A stretch of 64,000 bases of DNA from Streptomyces scopuliridis RB72. Lineage in GTDB: Bacteria > Actinomycetota > Actinomycetes > Streptomycetales > Streptomycetaceae. Below, one piece after another: positions 41,005 to 50,912 of this stretch. A program made the position numbers and the translations under genes. The stretch's first letter is position 1; the number at the start of each line of letters is the position of its first letter. The stretch is from NCBI RefSeq assembly GCF_000718095.1, contig NZ_JOEI01000006.1, forward strand, positions 62,001 to 126,000, given 5' to 3'. The notes below the pieces were generated by a model. The model did no database searches and was not told the origin of the DNA. It saw only the letters and a list, made by a program, of their open reading frames with translations.

Positions 41005-41709
41005 ATGTCGAAGATCCTCATGGTCATTTCCGGTGCCGACAGCCTGAAGCTGGCCGACGGCAGCACCCACCCCACCGGCTACTGGGCCGAGGAGGTGGCG
41101 GCGTCCCACCAGTTGCTGCGCGCGGCGGGGGTCCAGGTCGACCTGGCCACCCCGGGCGGCGTCCGGCCCACCGTGGACCCGATCAGCCTGGACGGGCGGG
41201 GCGGGGTCGACGAGGCCGCGGGCCGCGAGTTCAGCGCCTACCTCGACTCCCTCACCGACGAACTGGCCGAACCGCTCCCGCTGGCCGACGTCAAGGCGGC
41301 CGACTACGACGCCGTCTACATCCCCGGCGGGCACGCCCCGATGGCCGACCTCGCCACGGACGCGGACCTGGGCCGGCTACTGAACGAGGCCGACGCCCAG
41401 GGCAAGACCGTCGCCGCTCTGTGCCACGGTGTCGCGGCCCTGCTCAGCGCCACGGCCGCCGACGGCGGCTTCACCTTCGCCGGCCGCACGCTCACCTCGT
41501 TCACCGACGAGGAGGAGCGGCAGGGCGGAACCGGCGAGAACACGCCGTGGTTCGTGGAGTCCCGGCTGCGCGAGCGCGGCGCGGTCGTCGAGACGGGCGC
41601 GGCGTGGAGCAGCAAGGTCGTCGTGGACGGCAACCTGATCACGGGCCAGAACCCGCAGTCCAGCGTGGACACCGCGGCGCGTGTGGTGCAGGCCCTCGGC
41701 GCGCGCTGA
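41005..41709 (+). CDS. DJ-1/PfpI-family protein (Hsp31-like glyoxalase/chaperone type)
   Basis: 234 residues. GYWAEEVA (the conserved acidic residue beside the nucleophile), DYDAVYIPGGHAP and ALCHGVAALL with the nucleophile cysteine are typical of the class I GATase-like DJ-1 family, Hsp31/HchA subtype. These proteins act as glutathione-independent glyoxalases or protein deglycases, or protect against oxidative or electrophile stress. Target of the divergent LysR gene (inference). Start at 41005 follows a weak ribosome site, agagagcag. Confidence 0.92.
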   Translation: MSKILMVISGADSLKLADGSTHPTGYWAEEVAASHQLLRAAGVQVDLATPGGVRPTVDPISLDGRGGVDEAAGREFSAYLDSLTDELAEPLPLADVKAADYDAVYIPGGHAPMADLATDADLGRLLNEADAQGKTVAALCHGVAALLSATAADGGFTFAGRTLTSFTDEEERQGGTGENTPWFVESRLRERGAVVETGAAWSSKVVVDGNLITGQNPQSSVDTAARVVQALGAR

Positions 41710-41716
41710 GCGCGTC

Positions 41717-41974
41717 GTGGACGCGACGACGGCGGCCCGGGTCCACGTCGACTACGGCGCCGGGCCGCCCACCCCGGCCGAGATCGCCGGTATCGAGCGG
41801 CAGTTGCGGGAGCCGGCGGCCGGGGTGGGGGCGAGCGAGGTCCTGGTGGAGGTACGGACGGAGCCGGCGGGCGACGAGAGGGGCGTCCTGGCTCCGCTGC
41901 GCCAGGAGGTACGGGCGGCGCGGGCGATCACCTCTCCACAGCGCGGGACTGGCCTCACTGACCGGACGCTCTGA
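41717..41974 (+). CDS. Small hypothetical protein, convergent overlap
   Basis: 85 residues from the GTG at 41717, just after the DJ-1 stop; good GC3 bias through most of it. No domain recognised. Its 3' end overlaps the ATPase gene on the other strand by 20 bp. May be translated with DJ-1. Confidence 0.45.
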   Translation: MDATTAARVHVDYGAGPPTPAEIAGIERQLREPAAGVGASEVLVEVRTEPAGDERGVLAPLRQEVRAARAITSPQRGTGLTDRTL

Positions 41975-42401
41975 GCGTCCTCTCGGGCACTTTGAGCGTC
42001 ACCCAGACGCGTTTCCCGGGCCCCACTCTGGGCGCCACACCCCAGTCGTCGGCGAGCGCGGCCACCAGCGCGAGCCCCCGCCCGCACTCGTCCTCCAGAT
42101 CGGGGGTGCGGGGGCGGGGCAGATAGTCCCCCGCGTCCTCGACCTCCAGTCTGAGCACCCCTTCGGCCCGCTCCAGGGTGACGGCGATCTCCCGGCCGGG
42201 TGGGCTGCCATGGCGCAGCGCGTTGGTGACGAGCTCCGACAGCAGGAGGGCGGCGGTCTCGCCGGGATCCCCGGGCAGACCGACTTTCGTATGCAGAACT
42301 TCGCGGGCCCGGCCGACGCTACGGGGGTGACTGGGGAGGCGGAACGTGTGGCGCTGTGTGTGCTGATGCGGCTGGTCGCGCTGTTCACCGTCGTGGTTCA
42401 T
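41955..42401 (-). CDS. ATP-binding regulator, RsbW/anti-sigma-kinase fold (second copy)
   Basis: 148 residues from the ATG at 42401, with ggaagg 5 to 7 bases upstream. HATPase_c_2: LLLSELVTNALRHGSPPG, EVEDAGDYLP, GRGLALVAALADDWGV. Stand-alone serine-kinase/anti-sigma-like protein, as common in Streptomyces; partners unknown. The N-terminal 20 residues are His/Gln-rich. No DUF397 neighbour here. Confidence 0.86.
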   Translation of the reverse strand: MNHDGEQRDQPHQHTQRHTFRLPSHPRSVGRAREVLHTKVGLPGDPGETAALLLSELVTNALRHGSPPGREIAVTLERAEGVLRLEVEDAGDYLPRPRTPDLEDECGRGLALVAALADDWGVAPRVGPGKRVWVTLKVPERTLRASGQ

Positions 42402-42503
42402 GGGAAGGACCTTCCCTGTGGTGCTCGTTTTACTTTCCGTGCACCAAAGGTGACTGTGTGCAGCTAAACTCACCCGTTCGCGGACATTCCCGAAACCCGG
42501 CGG

Positions 42504-42923
42504 TCAGCCCTGGAGCCGCCGGTCCTGGGGCCGGTCCTGGGCCCGGTCCTGAAGCCGGTCCAGCTCCCTGCGGTCGCGCTTCGTCGGGCGGCCCGTCCCG
42601 CGGTCCCGGAGGGCGATGGGGACGGTCAGTTCGCGCGGCGGGGGCGGCGGGCTGTTGTCCACGTAGCACTCCACGGCCACCGGCGCGCCCACCCGCTTCT
42701 TCACGACGCGCGAGACCACCACGACCCGGTCACGGGCCGCGTGGCGCAGCCGGATCTCGTCGCCCGGCTTGATCCCGTACGCGGGCTTGACCCGCTCGCC
42801 GTTGACGCGGACGTGTCCGGCGCGGCAGGCCGCGGCGGCCTGGGAGCGGGTCTTGGTGAGCCGTACGGACCAGATCCAGGAGTCGACCCGTGCGGTCCCC
42901 GCGTCCGAAGCCTCAGAAGTCAT
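42504..42923 (-). CDS. S4-domain RNA-binding protein (Hsp15-like)
   Basis: 139 residues from the ATG at 42923. S4 domain ARVDSWIWSVRLTKTRSQAAAACRAGHVRVNGERVKPAYGIKPGDEIRLR, followed by a basic, Asp/Arg/Gln-rich tail (DRLQDRAQDRPQDRRLQ, from a short repeat). Hsp15-like proteins bind stalled 50S subunits carrying a nascent chain and free tRNA; that role fits the family. Confidence 0.9.
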   Translation of the reverse strand: MTSEASDAGTARVDSWIWSVRLTKTRSQAAAACRAGHVRVNGERVKPAYGIKPGDEIRLRHAARDRVVVVSRVVKKRVGAPVAVECYVDNSPPPPPRELTVPIALRDRGTGRPTKRDRRELDRLQDRAQDRPQDRRLQG

Positions 42924-43049
42924 ACATCGAGGGTAAGCGCGGACCGCCCGTCGGCTCTCCCTCTTTATCCGTGTCAACATCCGTGTCAACGCCGAGCGGG
43001 GCGACGCCGGTCCGAGACGGCGCCACCCCGCGATCATGTCCGGTCGGCG

Positions 43050-45125
43050 TCAGACGCCGATGTCGCTGCCGTCCTTGCGCCAGACCGAGACCACCGACGG
43101 ACGGACGATCTTGCCCGGGCCGTCGGGCCACGCGCTCGCCGGCTTCTCGACGGACGCGCCGTCGACCTCACCCGGGTGCTGCACCGCGACCAGGACCCGG
43201 CGGTCCTGGACGATCGGGCCACAGGTCTCCGCGCCGTTCGGCATGGTCAGGAACTGCTTGAGCTCACCGCGCCGGTCGCCCTGCGTCGCGACACCGAACA
43301 GGCCGTCGTGCACGCCGAGCGCGTTGCCGTCCGTCGCGATCCACAGGTTGCCGTGCGGGTCGAAGGCGACATTGTCCGGGCAGGAGATCGGGCTGACCTT
43401 GTCCTTGGGGAAGCCCGCGAAGTAGGTGGCCGGGTCGTTCGGGTCACCCGCGACCAGGAAGAGCCGCCAGGCGAACCCGTCGCCCGCCGGGTCGTCCCAG
43501 TTCTCCGCCAGCTCCAGGATGTGACCGTGCTTGTTGGCGTTACGGGGGTTGGCCTCGTCGGCGCCCGCCTTGCCCGCCTTGCCGCGGTCGGTGTTGTTCG
43601 TCAGCGCGACATAGACCCGGCCGGTGCGCGGCGACGGCTCGACGTCCTCGGGACGGTCCATCTTGGTGGCGCCGACCTTGTCGCCCGCGAGGCGCGTGAA
43701 GACGTACACCTCGTCGGCGGTCATGCCGGGCACATGCGAGACATCGCCGGTCGCCAGCGGGATCCAGACGCCGGAGCCGTCGAACTCGCCGTCGTTCGGG
43801 AGCTTGCCCGTGCCGTCGATCTCGCCCGCCGGGCTGTCACCGGTCAGCTTGGCGACGTACAGCGTGCCCTCGTCGAGCAGCGTCAGGTTGTGCTCGTGGG
43901 CGGCGCGGCTGTCGCCCTTCTTCATCTGCTTCGACGAGACGAACTTGTAGAGGTAGTCGAAGCGCTCGTCGTCGCCCATGTAGACGACGGGGCGGCCGTC
44001 GGCGGTCAGCCGGGGCTGCGCGGCCTCGTGCTTGAAGCGGCCGAGGGCGGTGCGCTTACGGGGCGTGAAGTCCGGGTCGTACGGGTCGAGCTCGACGACC
44101 CAGCCGAAGCGGTGCGCCTCGTTGGGCTCCTGCTTGAGGTCGAAGCGCTTGTCGAACAGCTCCCACTTGCGCTCGCTGGCCGTGGTGCTGATGCCGTAGC
44201 GCTTGTCCGTGTCGCTCGAACCGTTGGCGAAGTACTGGTTGAAGTTCTCCTCGCCGTGCAGCGTCGTGCCCCAGGGGGTGGTGCCGCCGGCGCAGTTGTT
44301 GAGCGTGCCGAAGACCTTGCTGCCCGTACGGTCCGCCGAGGTACGGAGCAGATCGCTGCCCGCGGCCGGGCCGGTGAGCTTGAACTCGCTGGTGACGGTG
44401 AGACGGCGGTTGAGCTGGTGGCGGGTGACGGCCGTGAGCTTGCCGCTCTTGCGGTCCTCCTCGACCACGACGACGGAGAGACCGTGGGCGGCCCACGCGA
44501 TCTCCACCTGCTCGCGGGTCGGCTTGGCCGAGTCGTAGCCCCGGAACATCAGGATCTCGTCGGTGTACTCGTGGTTGGCCACGAGGACCTGACGGCCGCG
44601 CTCGCCCTTCAGCGGCAGCAGGCTCAGGAAGTCGGTGTTGTAACCGAACTGGCCGGCCTGCGCCTTGGCGGTCTGCTTGTCCGGGTTGAAGTCCGGCGCA
44701 CCGCGCAGGATCGGGTCGCCCCAGCGGATGACCACGTTCTGGGCGTAGCCGGAGGGGATGGTCACCTGGTCCGCGGTGTTGGGGGCGACCGGGGTGAAGC
44801 GCAGGCCGCGGGCGCCGTCGGTCTTGCCACCGGCGCCACCGGCGTTGCCGTTGCCGTCTCCGGCGGCCAGGGCGGCGGAGGCCGAGGACCCGCCGGGGCC
44901 GAACGCGAGCGCGCTGCCCGCCGCGGTGACGACCGTCACGACGGCGGCGGCGCGCATCATGGAACGTCTCGACATGGCACCGGCGATGACGTCGCCGACG
45001 TACTCGTTGTCGCTCTTGTTCGGCACCTCGTGGAAACAGGCGTCGCCGCAGCGGTAACGGCAGGTCAGAGCGGAACGTCCACCCGGGTGAGGGTTGGAGC
45101 TGAGCAGCGGCAGCAGTTTGCGCAC
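43050..45125 (-). CDS. phoX: PhoX-family alkaline phosphatase (DUF839), Tat-secreted
   Basis: 691 residues. Twin-arginine signal MSRRSMMRAAAVVTVVTAAGSALAFG begins only at residue 51, after a conserved-looking N-terminal extension that contains CRYRCGDACFH (C22, C26, C30). The mature part is the DUF839 beta-propeller (GDPILRGAPDFNP, NHEYTDEILMFRGYDS, DNVAFDPHGNLWIATDG) that binds Fe/Ca and hydrolyses phosphate esters outside the cell, important under phosphate starvation. A PHO box was not recognised upstream. Confidence 0.92.
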   Translation of the reverse strand: MRKLLPLLSSNPHPGGRSALTCRYRCGDACFHEVPNKSDNEYVGDVIAGAMSRRSMMRAAAVVTVVTAAGSALAFGPGGSSASAALAAGDGNGNAGGAGGKTDGARGLRFTPVAPNTADQVTIPSGYAQNVVIRWGDPILRGAPDFNPDKQTAKAQAGQFGYNTDFLSLLPLKGERGRQVLVANHEYTDEILMFRGYDSAKPTREQVEIAWAAHGLSVVVVEEDRKSGKLTAVTRHQLNRRLTVTSEFKLTGPAAGSDLLRTSADRTGSKVFGTLNNCAGGTTPWGTTLHGEENFNQYFANGSSDTDKRYGISTTASERKWELFDKRFDLKQEPNEAHRFGWVVELDPYDPDFTPRKRTALGRFKHEAAQPRLTADGRPVVYMGDDERFDYLYKFVSSKQMKKGDSRAAHEHNLTLLDEGTLYVAKLTGDSPAGEIDGTGKLPNDGEFDGSGVWIPLATGDVSHVPGMTADEVYVFTRLAGDKVGATKMDRPEDVEPSPRTGRVYVALTNNTDRGKAGKAGADEANPRNANKHGHILELAENWDDPAGDGFAWRLFLVAGDPNDPATYFAGFPKDKVSPISCPDNVAFDPHGNLWIATDGNALGVHDGLFGVATQGDRRGELKQFLTMPNGAETCGPIVQDRRVLVAVQHPGEVDGASVEKPASAWPDGPGKIVRPSVVSVWRKDGSDIGV

Positions 45126-45454
45126 TTTCGCCTCCGGAATGCGATGGTTCGGCGCGCACCGCGCCGACAGGGTGTCGGGATGTCTCGGCTGGTGACGCTA
45201 GGTGCGGATGCCACCAGGGTGGCGGCCTCCAGGTGAACGACAAATGAATCCACGCCGACCGGGCGGTCGGGGGAGAGTAATGGCGGTGGCGGCCGGGAGG
45301 GTACCGTCCTGCCCGTAGGGCCTGTCCTCCACGCGGACCGCCCCTGCCGGAGATCGTTCGCGGCGGCCGCTAACCTTACGTATCCGCCCTGGCCAGGGAT
45401 GCGCGTTTCCCCGGTGGCGGACACCGCACCCAACTCATCTGAAAGGCCTCGCCC
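45126..45454. other. Divergent intergenic region, PhoX / VWA
   Basis: 329 bp holding the promoters of two divergent genes. No clear pho box (GTTCACC repeats) or other operator; nothing more recognised. Confidence 0.5.
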
Positions 45455-46891
45455 ATGGGCATTCGGAGCTTGCTGCGCAAGGTGTTCGGACGCGACCGTG
45501 CGGAGGAGCACCACGAGTCGGCGCCGGTCTCGGCCTCGGTACCGTCTCAGGCGGGCCGTTCGGACCGTACGGATTCGGCGGAGCCGACGCCCAAGGACTC
45601 GGGTACGGACACGACGGCCGTCCCGGACGCGGCCACGGCTACGGCTACGTCCTCGGCTACGGCCACGTCCTCGGACCCGGCGCCTGCCGCCGCTCCCGCC
45701 CCTGTTGAGCCCAGGGCCAAGGACTCGGGCTCCGACTCGGACTCGGACTCGGACCCGGTGGAGCCCAAGCACGTCGGAGGGGCGGCGGCGGATCTGGTGG
45801 CCGCGGCGTTCGACAACCCCCGGCCGGCCGATCCGGACCGCGGCGTGCCGTCGCAGCTGCCGCGGACGAGCGCGATCGAGGAGCCGCCGGCGGCCATGGT
45901 CACGCCCGCCTCGGCCGCCGCCCCTGCCCCCGTACCCACGCCCACGGTCCCCGCTCAGGCCACGGCGGAGCCCGAACTCGACGTGACTCCCGTGCGGGAG
46001 ACGGTTGTTCCGGCGGAGCCGGAACCGGAACCCGAACCCGAGACCACGGCGGAACCGAAGGCCGAGGTCGTCGAGGTCACGACCGAAGTCGTCGAGGTCA
46101 AGGCCGAGGCCAAGCCCGTGCTCGAAGCCGAGCCGGAGCCCGAGCCGGAGCCCGAGCCCGAGCCCGTCGCGGAGCCCGCCGCCGGTACCACCACCACCGG
46201 TGCCGCCGCCCGCCCCGCCTTCACCCTCGCCCGCGTCAAGTCCCGTGCCCCCGGCCTCGCCGACCACTACAAGGCCGCCGGCGCCGCGCTCAAGAAGCGC
46301 GGCCTCGCCGGGGAGCGGGCCACCGTCTATCTGGTGCTCGACCGGTCCGGTTCCATGCGGCCGTACTTCAAGGACGGCAGCGCCCAGCACCTCGGCGAGC
46401 AGGCCCTCGCGCTCGCCGCGCACCTGGACGAGAGCGCGGCCGTCTCCGTCGTGTTCTTCTCCACCGACATCGACGGGACCGGCGAGATCGGTCTCACCGA
46501 CTACGAGGGGAAGATCGACGAACTGCACGGCTCCCTCGGGCGCATGGGGCGTACGAACTACCACCGCGCCGTCGAAGAGGTCGTCACGCTGCACGAGAAG
46601 TCCGGCTCGGCCGGGCCCGCGCTGGTGATCTTCCAGACGGACGGTGCGCCCAGCGCCGTACGCCTCGCCGAGCAGGCTCTCGCCGAGGCCGCGAAGCTGC
46701 CGCTCTTCTGGCAGTTCGTGGCGTTCGGCGAGGAGGACGCCAAGGGCTTCGACTTCGCGCGGAAGCTCGGCGCGGACGAGGCCACCGCGAACGTCGGCTT
46801 CTTCCACGCGGGTCCGGTGCCCAGCGAGGTCCCGGACGCCGTGTTCTACCGCGAACTGCTCGCCGCCTGGCAGCCGTCGGCCGCCAACTGA
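45455..46891 (+). CDS. VWA-domain protein, TerF/TerY-like, with long acidic linker
   Basis: 478 residues. Short basic head [15 protein letters not shown], then 220 residues of low complexity (Ala/Pro/Glu-rich, with [10 protein letters not shown] runs), then a VWA domain with MIDAS ([13 protein letters not shown]) and QTDGAPSAV from about residue 285. Resembles the von Willebrand-type proteins linked to the tellurium-resistance gene family; binds a metal ion and other proteins. Partners not in view; ATG start with aaagg 9 bases upstream. Confidence 0.88.
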   Translation: MGIRSLLRKVFGRDRAEEHHESAPVSASVPSQAGRSDRTDSAEPTPKDSGTDTTAVPDAATATATSSATATSSDPAPAAAPAPVEPRAKDSGSDSDSDSDPVEPKHVGGAAADLVAAAFDNPRPADPDRGVPSQLPRTSAIEEPPAAMVTPASAAAPAPVPTPTVPAQATAEPELDVTPVRETVVPAEPEPEPEPETTAEPKAEVVEVTTEVVEVKAEAKPVLEAEPEPEPEPEPEPVAEPAAGTTTTGAAARPAFTLARVKSRAPGLADHYKAAGAALKKRGLAGERATVYLVLDRSGSMRPYFKDGSAQHLGEQALALAAHLDESAAVSVVFFSTDIDGTGEIGLTDYEGKIDELHGSLGRMGRTNYHRAVEEVVTLHEKSGSAGPALVIFQTDGAPSAVRLAEQALAEAAKLPLFWQFVAFGEEDAKGFDFARKLGADEATANVGFFHAGPVPSEVPDAVFYRELLAAWQPSAAN

Positions 46892-46910
46892 CCTGCACCG
46901 ACCTGCCGTT

Positions 46911-46952
46911 ACTGCCGTCGGCCCGCGTCCCGTACGCGGCGCCGGCGGCAGT
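46911..46952. terminator. Terminator between convergent VWA and histidine kinase genes
   Basis: 12-bp outer stem actgccgtcggc/gccggcggcagt (one wobble) with inner 6-bp hairpin ccgcgt/acgcgg and 5-nt loop. Lies between the stops at 46891 and 46979; serves both. Confidence 0.75.
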
Positions 46953-46978
46953 TTCCGTCCCGGTCCCCGCAGTCCCGG

Positions 46979-48196
46979 TCAGTCATAGTCGGCGTCGCGC
47001 CGCGCCTTCGGCAGCCTCACCGTCACCGCCAGCCCCCCGCCCGCGCCGCCCGGCTCCGCCGTGACCGTCCCCCCGTGCGCCACCGCGATCGAGCGGACGA
47101 TGGAGAGTCCGAGCCCCGCGCCGCGCCCCATGCGGTCGCGGCCCTCTCCCCGCCGGAACGGTTCGAACAGCGCGGGGATGTCCGCCTCGGCGACGACAGG
47201 GCCGGTGTTGCGCACCACCAGCTCCCCGCCCCGTACGTCGACGTCCACCGTCCCGCCGGGCACGTTGTACGCCACCGCGTTGGCCAGCAGGTTTCCCACC
47301 AACTGCCCGAGCAGCAGCCGGTTTCCGCGCACCACGTCGGCGTCGACGACACACAGCGAGACCTGCCGCCCGTAGCGGACCGTCTCCTCGGACACCGCCT
47401 CGCCCAGATCGACCGGCTCCAGGTCCTCGACCTCGCGCTCGCTGCGCGCCAGCACCAGCAGCCCTTCGATGAGCTGCTCGCTGCGCCGGTTGTTGTCGAG
47501 CAGGGTCTCCTTCGTACGGGCCAGCTCGTCCGGCGTGCAGAGGTCGTCCAACCCGACCTGGATCGCGGCGCGCTGGGTCGCCAGCGGGGTACGCAGCTCG
47601 TGCGAGGCGTTCGCGATGAACCGGCGCTGACTGTCGAAAGCTTTCTGCAGGCGCGCCAGGAGCGCGTCCAGGGTGTCGCCCAGCTCCTTCAGCTCATCGT
47701 CCGGGCCGCTCGCGCCGATCCGTTCGTGAAGATTGTGTTCGGACAATCGGCGGGCCTTCGCCGTCATCGCGTGCACCGGACGCAGCACGCGTCCCGCCGT
47801 CCACCAGCCGACCCCGACCGCGCACGCCGCCATGACCAGCAGCGCGGCGACGGACCAGAACAACATCTCGTCGGAGGCGGCGTCCGTGACGTTGTCGGTG
47901 AGCTGATGCACGGCGACCGGCTGGACCTGCTGCTGCCCGATCAGCCCGCTCACCGACGAGGCGGGCAGCGCGGGGGACACCTGGGCCGGCGCCACCCGGG
48001 CGGCGATCTCCTGGGCCTCGTTCTGCGTACCGGCGCTGGAGAGCAGATTGACGACGGTGAGCAGACAGCCACCGAGGACGACGAAGACACCGCCGTAGAT
48101 GAGGGCTATGCGCGTACGGATGGTGGAGCCGGGCCCCAGCGCCTTACTCGCTGGTCCCGTCTTCCCCCGCCCGCCGCTCTTCGCGGCGCATATCAC
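46979..48196 (-). CDS. Sensor histidine kinase (OmpR-type partner)
   Basis: 405 residues from the GTG at 48196, which overlaps the response regulator stop. Two transmembrane helices (about 28-50 and 112-135) around a short outside loop, HAMP domain (RVLRPVHAMTAKARRLSEHNLHERI), HisKA with the phosphorylated His in NASHELRTPLATQRAAIQ, and HATPase with NLLANAVAYN and GRGAGLGLSIVRS. Its input is unknown; the outside loop is poor in conserved residues. Confidence 0.93.
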   Translation of the reverse strand: MICAAKSGGRGKTGPASKALGPGSTIRTRIALIYGGVFVVLGGCLLTVVNLLSSAGTQNEAQEIAARVAPAQVSPALPASSVSGLIGQQQVQPVAVHQLTDNVTDAASDEMLFWSVAALLVMAACAVGVGWWTAGRVLRPVHAMTAKARRLSEHNLHERIGASGPDDELKELGDTLDALLARLQKAFDSQRRFIANASHELRTPLATQRAAIQVGLDDLCTPDELARTKETLLDNNRRSEQLIEGLLVLARSEREVEDLEPVDLGEAVSEETVRYGRQVSLCVVDADVVRGNRLLLGQLVGNLLANAVAYNVPGGTVDVDVRGGELVVRNTGPVVAEADIPALFEPFRRGEGRDRMGRGAGLGLSIVRSIAVAHGGTVTAEPGGAGGGLAVTVRLPKARRDADYD

Positions 48197-48846
48197 AGCG
48201 CGTACCCCACCCCCTGGACCGTACGGATCAGCGGCGGATCCCCGAGCTTGGACCGCAGCTTGCTGAGACAGACCCGGACCGCGCCGGTGAACGGATCCGC
48301 GTGCGCGTCCCACGCCCTCTCCAGCAGTTCCTCGGCCGAGACCGGCGCCCCGTCCGCCTCCAGCAGGATCTGGAGCACCGAGAACTCCTTGGGCGAGAGG
48401 TCGAGCGCCACCCCGTCCCGCGACGCCGTCCGCCGTACGGAATCGAGCCGTACGCCGTGCCGCTCCAGCTGCGGCGGTACGGGCCTGGCGCTGCGCCGCC
48501 GCAGCGCGCGCACCCGCGAGACCAGCTCGGGGAAGTCGAAGGGCTTGCCCAGATAGTCGTCGGCGCCCAGATCGAGGCCCTCGACGCGGTCCTCCATGGA
48601 GGCGGACGCGGTGAGCATCAGAATGCGCGTACGGGACGCCTCGGCGACCAGCTTGCGCGCGACGTCGTCGCCGTGGACACGTGGCAGATCGCGGTCGAGA
48701 ACGACGACGTCGTAGTCGTGCAGTCCCAGATAGGCGAGGGCGGCGTCACCGCTGTACACGGTGTCGACGGCGAATCCCGCCCGCCGCAGCCCGGTGGCCA
48801 CCAGCTCGGCCAGGACCTCCTCGTCCTCGGCGACCAGTACCCGCAT
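48193..48846 (-). CDS. OmpR/PhoB-family response regulator
   Basis: 217 residues from the ATG at 48846. Receiver domain with EDEE and VVVLDRDLPRVHGDD (phosphorylated Asp) and KPFDFPELVSRVRALRRR; C-terminal winged helix with LSPKEFSVLQILLEADG and VRVCLSKLRSKLGDPPLIRTVQGVGYAL. Upstream in the operon of its kinase. Confidence 0.95.
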   Translation of the reverse strand: MRVLVAEDEEVLAELVATGLRRAGFAVDTVYSGDAALAYLGLHDYDVVVLDRDLPRVHGDDVARKLVAEASRTRILMLTASASMEDRVEGLDLGADDYLGKPFDFPELVSRVRALRRRSARPVPPQLERHGVRLDSVRRTASRDGVALDLSPKEFSVLQILLEADGAPVSAEELLERAWDAHADPFTGAVRVCLSKLRSKLGDPPLIRTVQGVGYAL

Positions 48847-49053
48847 GCTGCCGCCCCCTGCCCCTGTCCCCTGCCCCGCTGTCCCCTGCCCCGCCTCGTA
48901 CATGATGCCCTTTCTCTCCCGGGATGTGCCTGTCTACCGCAAGGGGTGTTTCGAAAAGCTCTCCCCACCCGGCCCTGCCAGGGGCAGTGCCCGGCCTCCC
49001 TAAACACGGGCGACTCGCACCGAAGCGGTCGGATACGATATTGACATTCCGTA

Positions 49054-49065
49054 GACCAATTGGTC
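49054..49065. promoter_or_regulatory. 12-bp palindrome in the metG leader region
   Basis: gaccaattggtc, 32 bp before the metG start and 8 bases after a TTGACA hexamer (49041-49046). May be a regulator site; no good -10 hexamer pairs with the TTGACA. Confidence 0.35.
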
Positions 49066-49096
49066 ACCCCGTGTAGCGACTTGGGAGCAGCCTGCA

Positions 49097-50821
49097 ATGG
49101 CTCGACACCTCATCACCAGCGCCCTTCCGTATATCAACGGGATCAAGCACCTGGGCAACATGGTGGGGTCCATGCTCCCGGCGGACGTGTACTCCCGGTA
49201 CCTCCGCCAGCGCGGCCACGACGTCCTGTACATCTGCGCCACCGACGAGCACGGCACCCCCGCCGAGCTGGCGGCCAAGGAAGCGGGCGTGCCGGTCGCG
49301 GAATTCTGCGCGCAGGCGCACGACGCGCAGAAGGCGATCTACGACGGGTTCCAGCTGGCCTTCGACCACTTCGGCCGCAGCTCCTCACCGCAGAACCGCG
49401 AGATCACGCAGGAGATCGCCCGCGAGCTGAAGGCGAACGGTTTCATCGAGGAGCGGGCCATCCGCCAGGTGTACTCGAACACCGACGGCCGGTTCCTCCC
49501 CGACCGCTACATCGTCGGCACCTGCCCGCACTGCGGTTACGACAAGGCCCGCGGCGACCAGTGCGAGAACTGCACGCGCGTGCTGGACCCGACCGATCTG
49601 ATCAACCCGCGCTCCGCGATCAGCGGCAGCAGCGACCTCGAAGTGCGTGAGACCAAGCACCTGTTCCTCCTCCAGTCGAAGCTGGCGGGCGAGGTGGAGT
49701 CCTGGCTCGACGAGCGCGCCGACAACTGGCCGGTGCTGGCGTCCTCCATCGCCCGCAAGTGGCTCACGGAGGGGCTGCACGACCGCGCGATCACCCGTGA
49801 CCTGGACTGGGGTGTGCCGGTCCCGGCCGACACCTGGCCGGAGCTGGCGGCGGAGAACAAGGTCTTCTACGTATGGTTCGACGCGCCGATCGAGTACATC
49901 GGCTCGACGAAGGAGTGGTCCGACCAGGACCCGGATCACCGTGACTGGCGCTCGTGGTGGTGGAAGTCCGAAGGCGACGTCCACTACACGCAGTTCATGG
50001 GCAAGGACAACGTGCCCTTCCACAGCATCATGTTCCCGGCCACCCAGCTGGGCACGCGCTCGCCGTGGAAGCGGGTGGACGTGATCAAGGCGTTCAACTG
50101 GCTCAACTACTACGGCAGCAAGTTCTCCACCTCCCAGCGGCGCGGCGTCTTCACCCATGACGCCCTGGAGATCCTGCCCGCCGACTACTGGCGCTACTTC
50201 ATGATGGCCAACGCGCCGGAGTCGGACGACACCTCCTTCACCTGGGAGCACTTCACGGCGACGGTCAACAAGGACCTCGCCGACACCCTCGGCAACTTCG
50301 TCAACCGCGTCCTGTCCTTCTCGCGCAAGCGCTTCGGCGACGCCGTACCGGCGGGCCGGGCCGCCGGCGAGGCGGAGGCGAAGCTCGGCGAGGAGATCGC
50401 GCGGCTGCTCGCGGAGTACGAGGGCCACATGGAGACGATCCAGTTCCGCAAGGCCGCCGCCGCGCTGCGCGCCCTGTGGTCCGCGGGCAACTCGTACCTG
50501 GAGGAGAAGGCCCCCTGGCTGGAGATCAAGACGGACGAGGAGGGTGCGGCGCTGACCCTGCGGACGGCGATGAACCTGATCCATCTGTACGCGGTGATCT
50601 CCGAGCCCTTCATCCCGGCCTCCGCCAAGGCGATGCGCGACGCGTTCGCGCTGACCGACGACACGGCGCGGTGGGTGACGGCCGAGGAGGCGAAGGCGCT
50701 GGCGTCCGTTCCGGCCGGTACGGCGTTCACCGTCCCGCCGGTGCTCTTCGCGAAGATCACCGACGAGGACCTGGCCGCGTACCGGGAGCGCTTCGGCGGC
50801 GGGGACCCGGCGGCGGCGTGA
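49097..50821 (+). CDS. metG: Methionyl-tRNA synthetase
   Basis: 574 residues. Class I synthetase: [19 protein letters not shown] (HIGH region), the zinc-finger part with [17 protein letters not shown], and FSTSQRRG as the KMSKS loop. Charges tRNA-Met with methionine. No C-terminal tRNA-binding extension, so it is the shorter actinobacterial form. The ATG at 49097 follows gggagcag. A terminator follows at 50849. Confidence 0.97.
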   Translation: MARHLITSALPYINGIKHLGNMVGSMLPADVYSRYLRQRGHDVLYICATDEHGTPAELAAKEAGVPVAEFCAQAHDAQKAIYDGFQLAFDHFGRSSSPQNREITQEIARELKANGFIEERAIRQVYSNTDGRFLPDRYIVGTCPHCGYDKARGDQCENCTRVLDPTDLINPRSAISGSSDLEVRETKHLFLLQSKLAGEVESWLDERADNWPVLASSIARKWLTEGLHDRAITRDLDWGVPVPADTWPELAAENKVFYVWFDAPIEYIGSTKEWSDQDPDHRDWRSWWWKSEGDVHYTQFMGKDNVPFHSIMFPATQLGTRSPWKRVDVIKAFNWLNYYGSKFSTSQRRGVFTHDALEILPADYWRYFMMANAPESDDTSFTWEHFTATVNKDLADTLGNFVNRVLSFSRKRFGDAVPAGRAAGEAEAKLGEEIARLLAEYEGHMETIQFRKAAAALRALWSAGNSYLEEKAPWLEIKTDEEGAALTLRTAMNLIHLYAVISEPFIPASAKAMRDAFALTDDTARWVTAEEAKALASVPAGTAFTVPPVLFAKITDEDLAAYRERFGGGDPAAA

Positions 50822-50848
50822 CGCGCGGCTGCCGCTGACGGCAGGAAG

Positions 50849-50877
50849 AGGGCCCGGGACGTCAGGTCCCGGGCCCT
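50849..50877. terminator. Bidirectional terminator, metG / L,D-transpeptidase gene
   Basis: 12-bp perfect stem agggcccgggac/gtcccgggccct with a 5-nt loop, between convergent stops at 50821 and 50913. Confidence 0.85.
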
Positions 50878-50912
50878 TGCGCGTACGGAACGGGGCGAGC
50901 GCCCTCGTACCG

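Noticed and set aside
49041..49046. Sigma-70 promoter for metG at TTGACA
   Set aside because: No -10 hexamer at acceptable spacing; left as uncertain.
48904..49096. T-box or SAM riboswitch before metG
   Set aside because: No specifier stem, T-box sequence or SAM-type helices seen.
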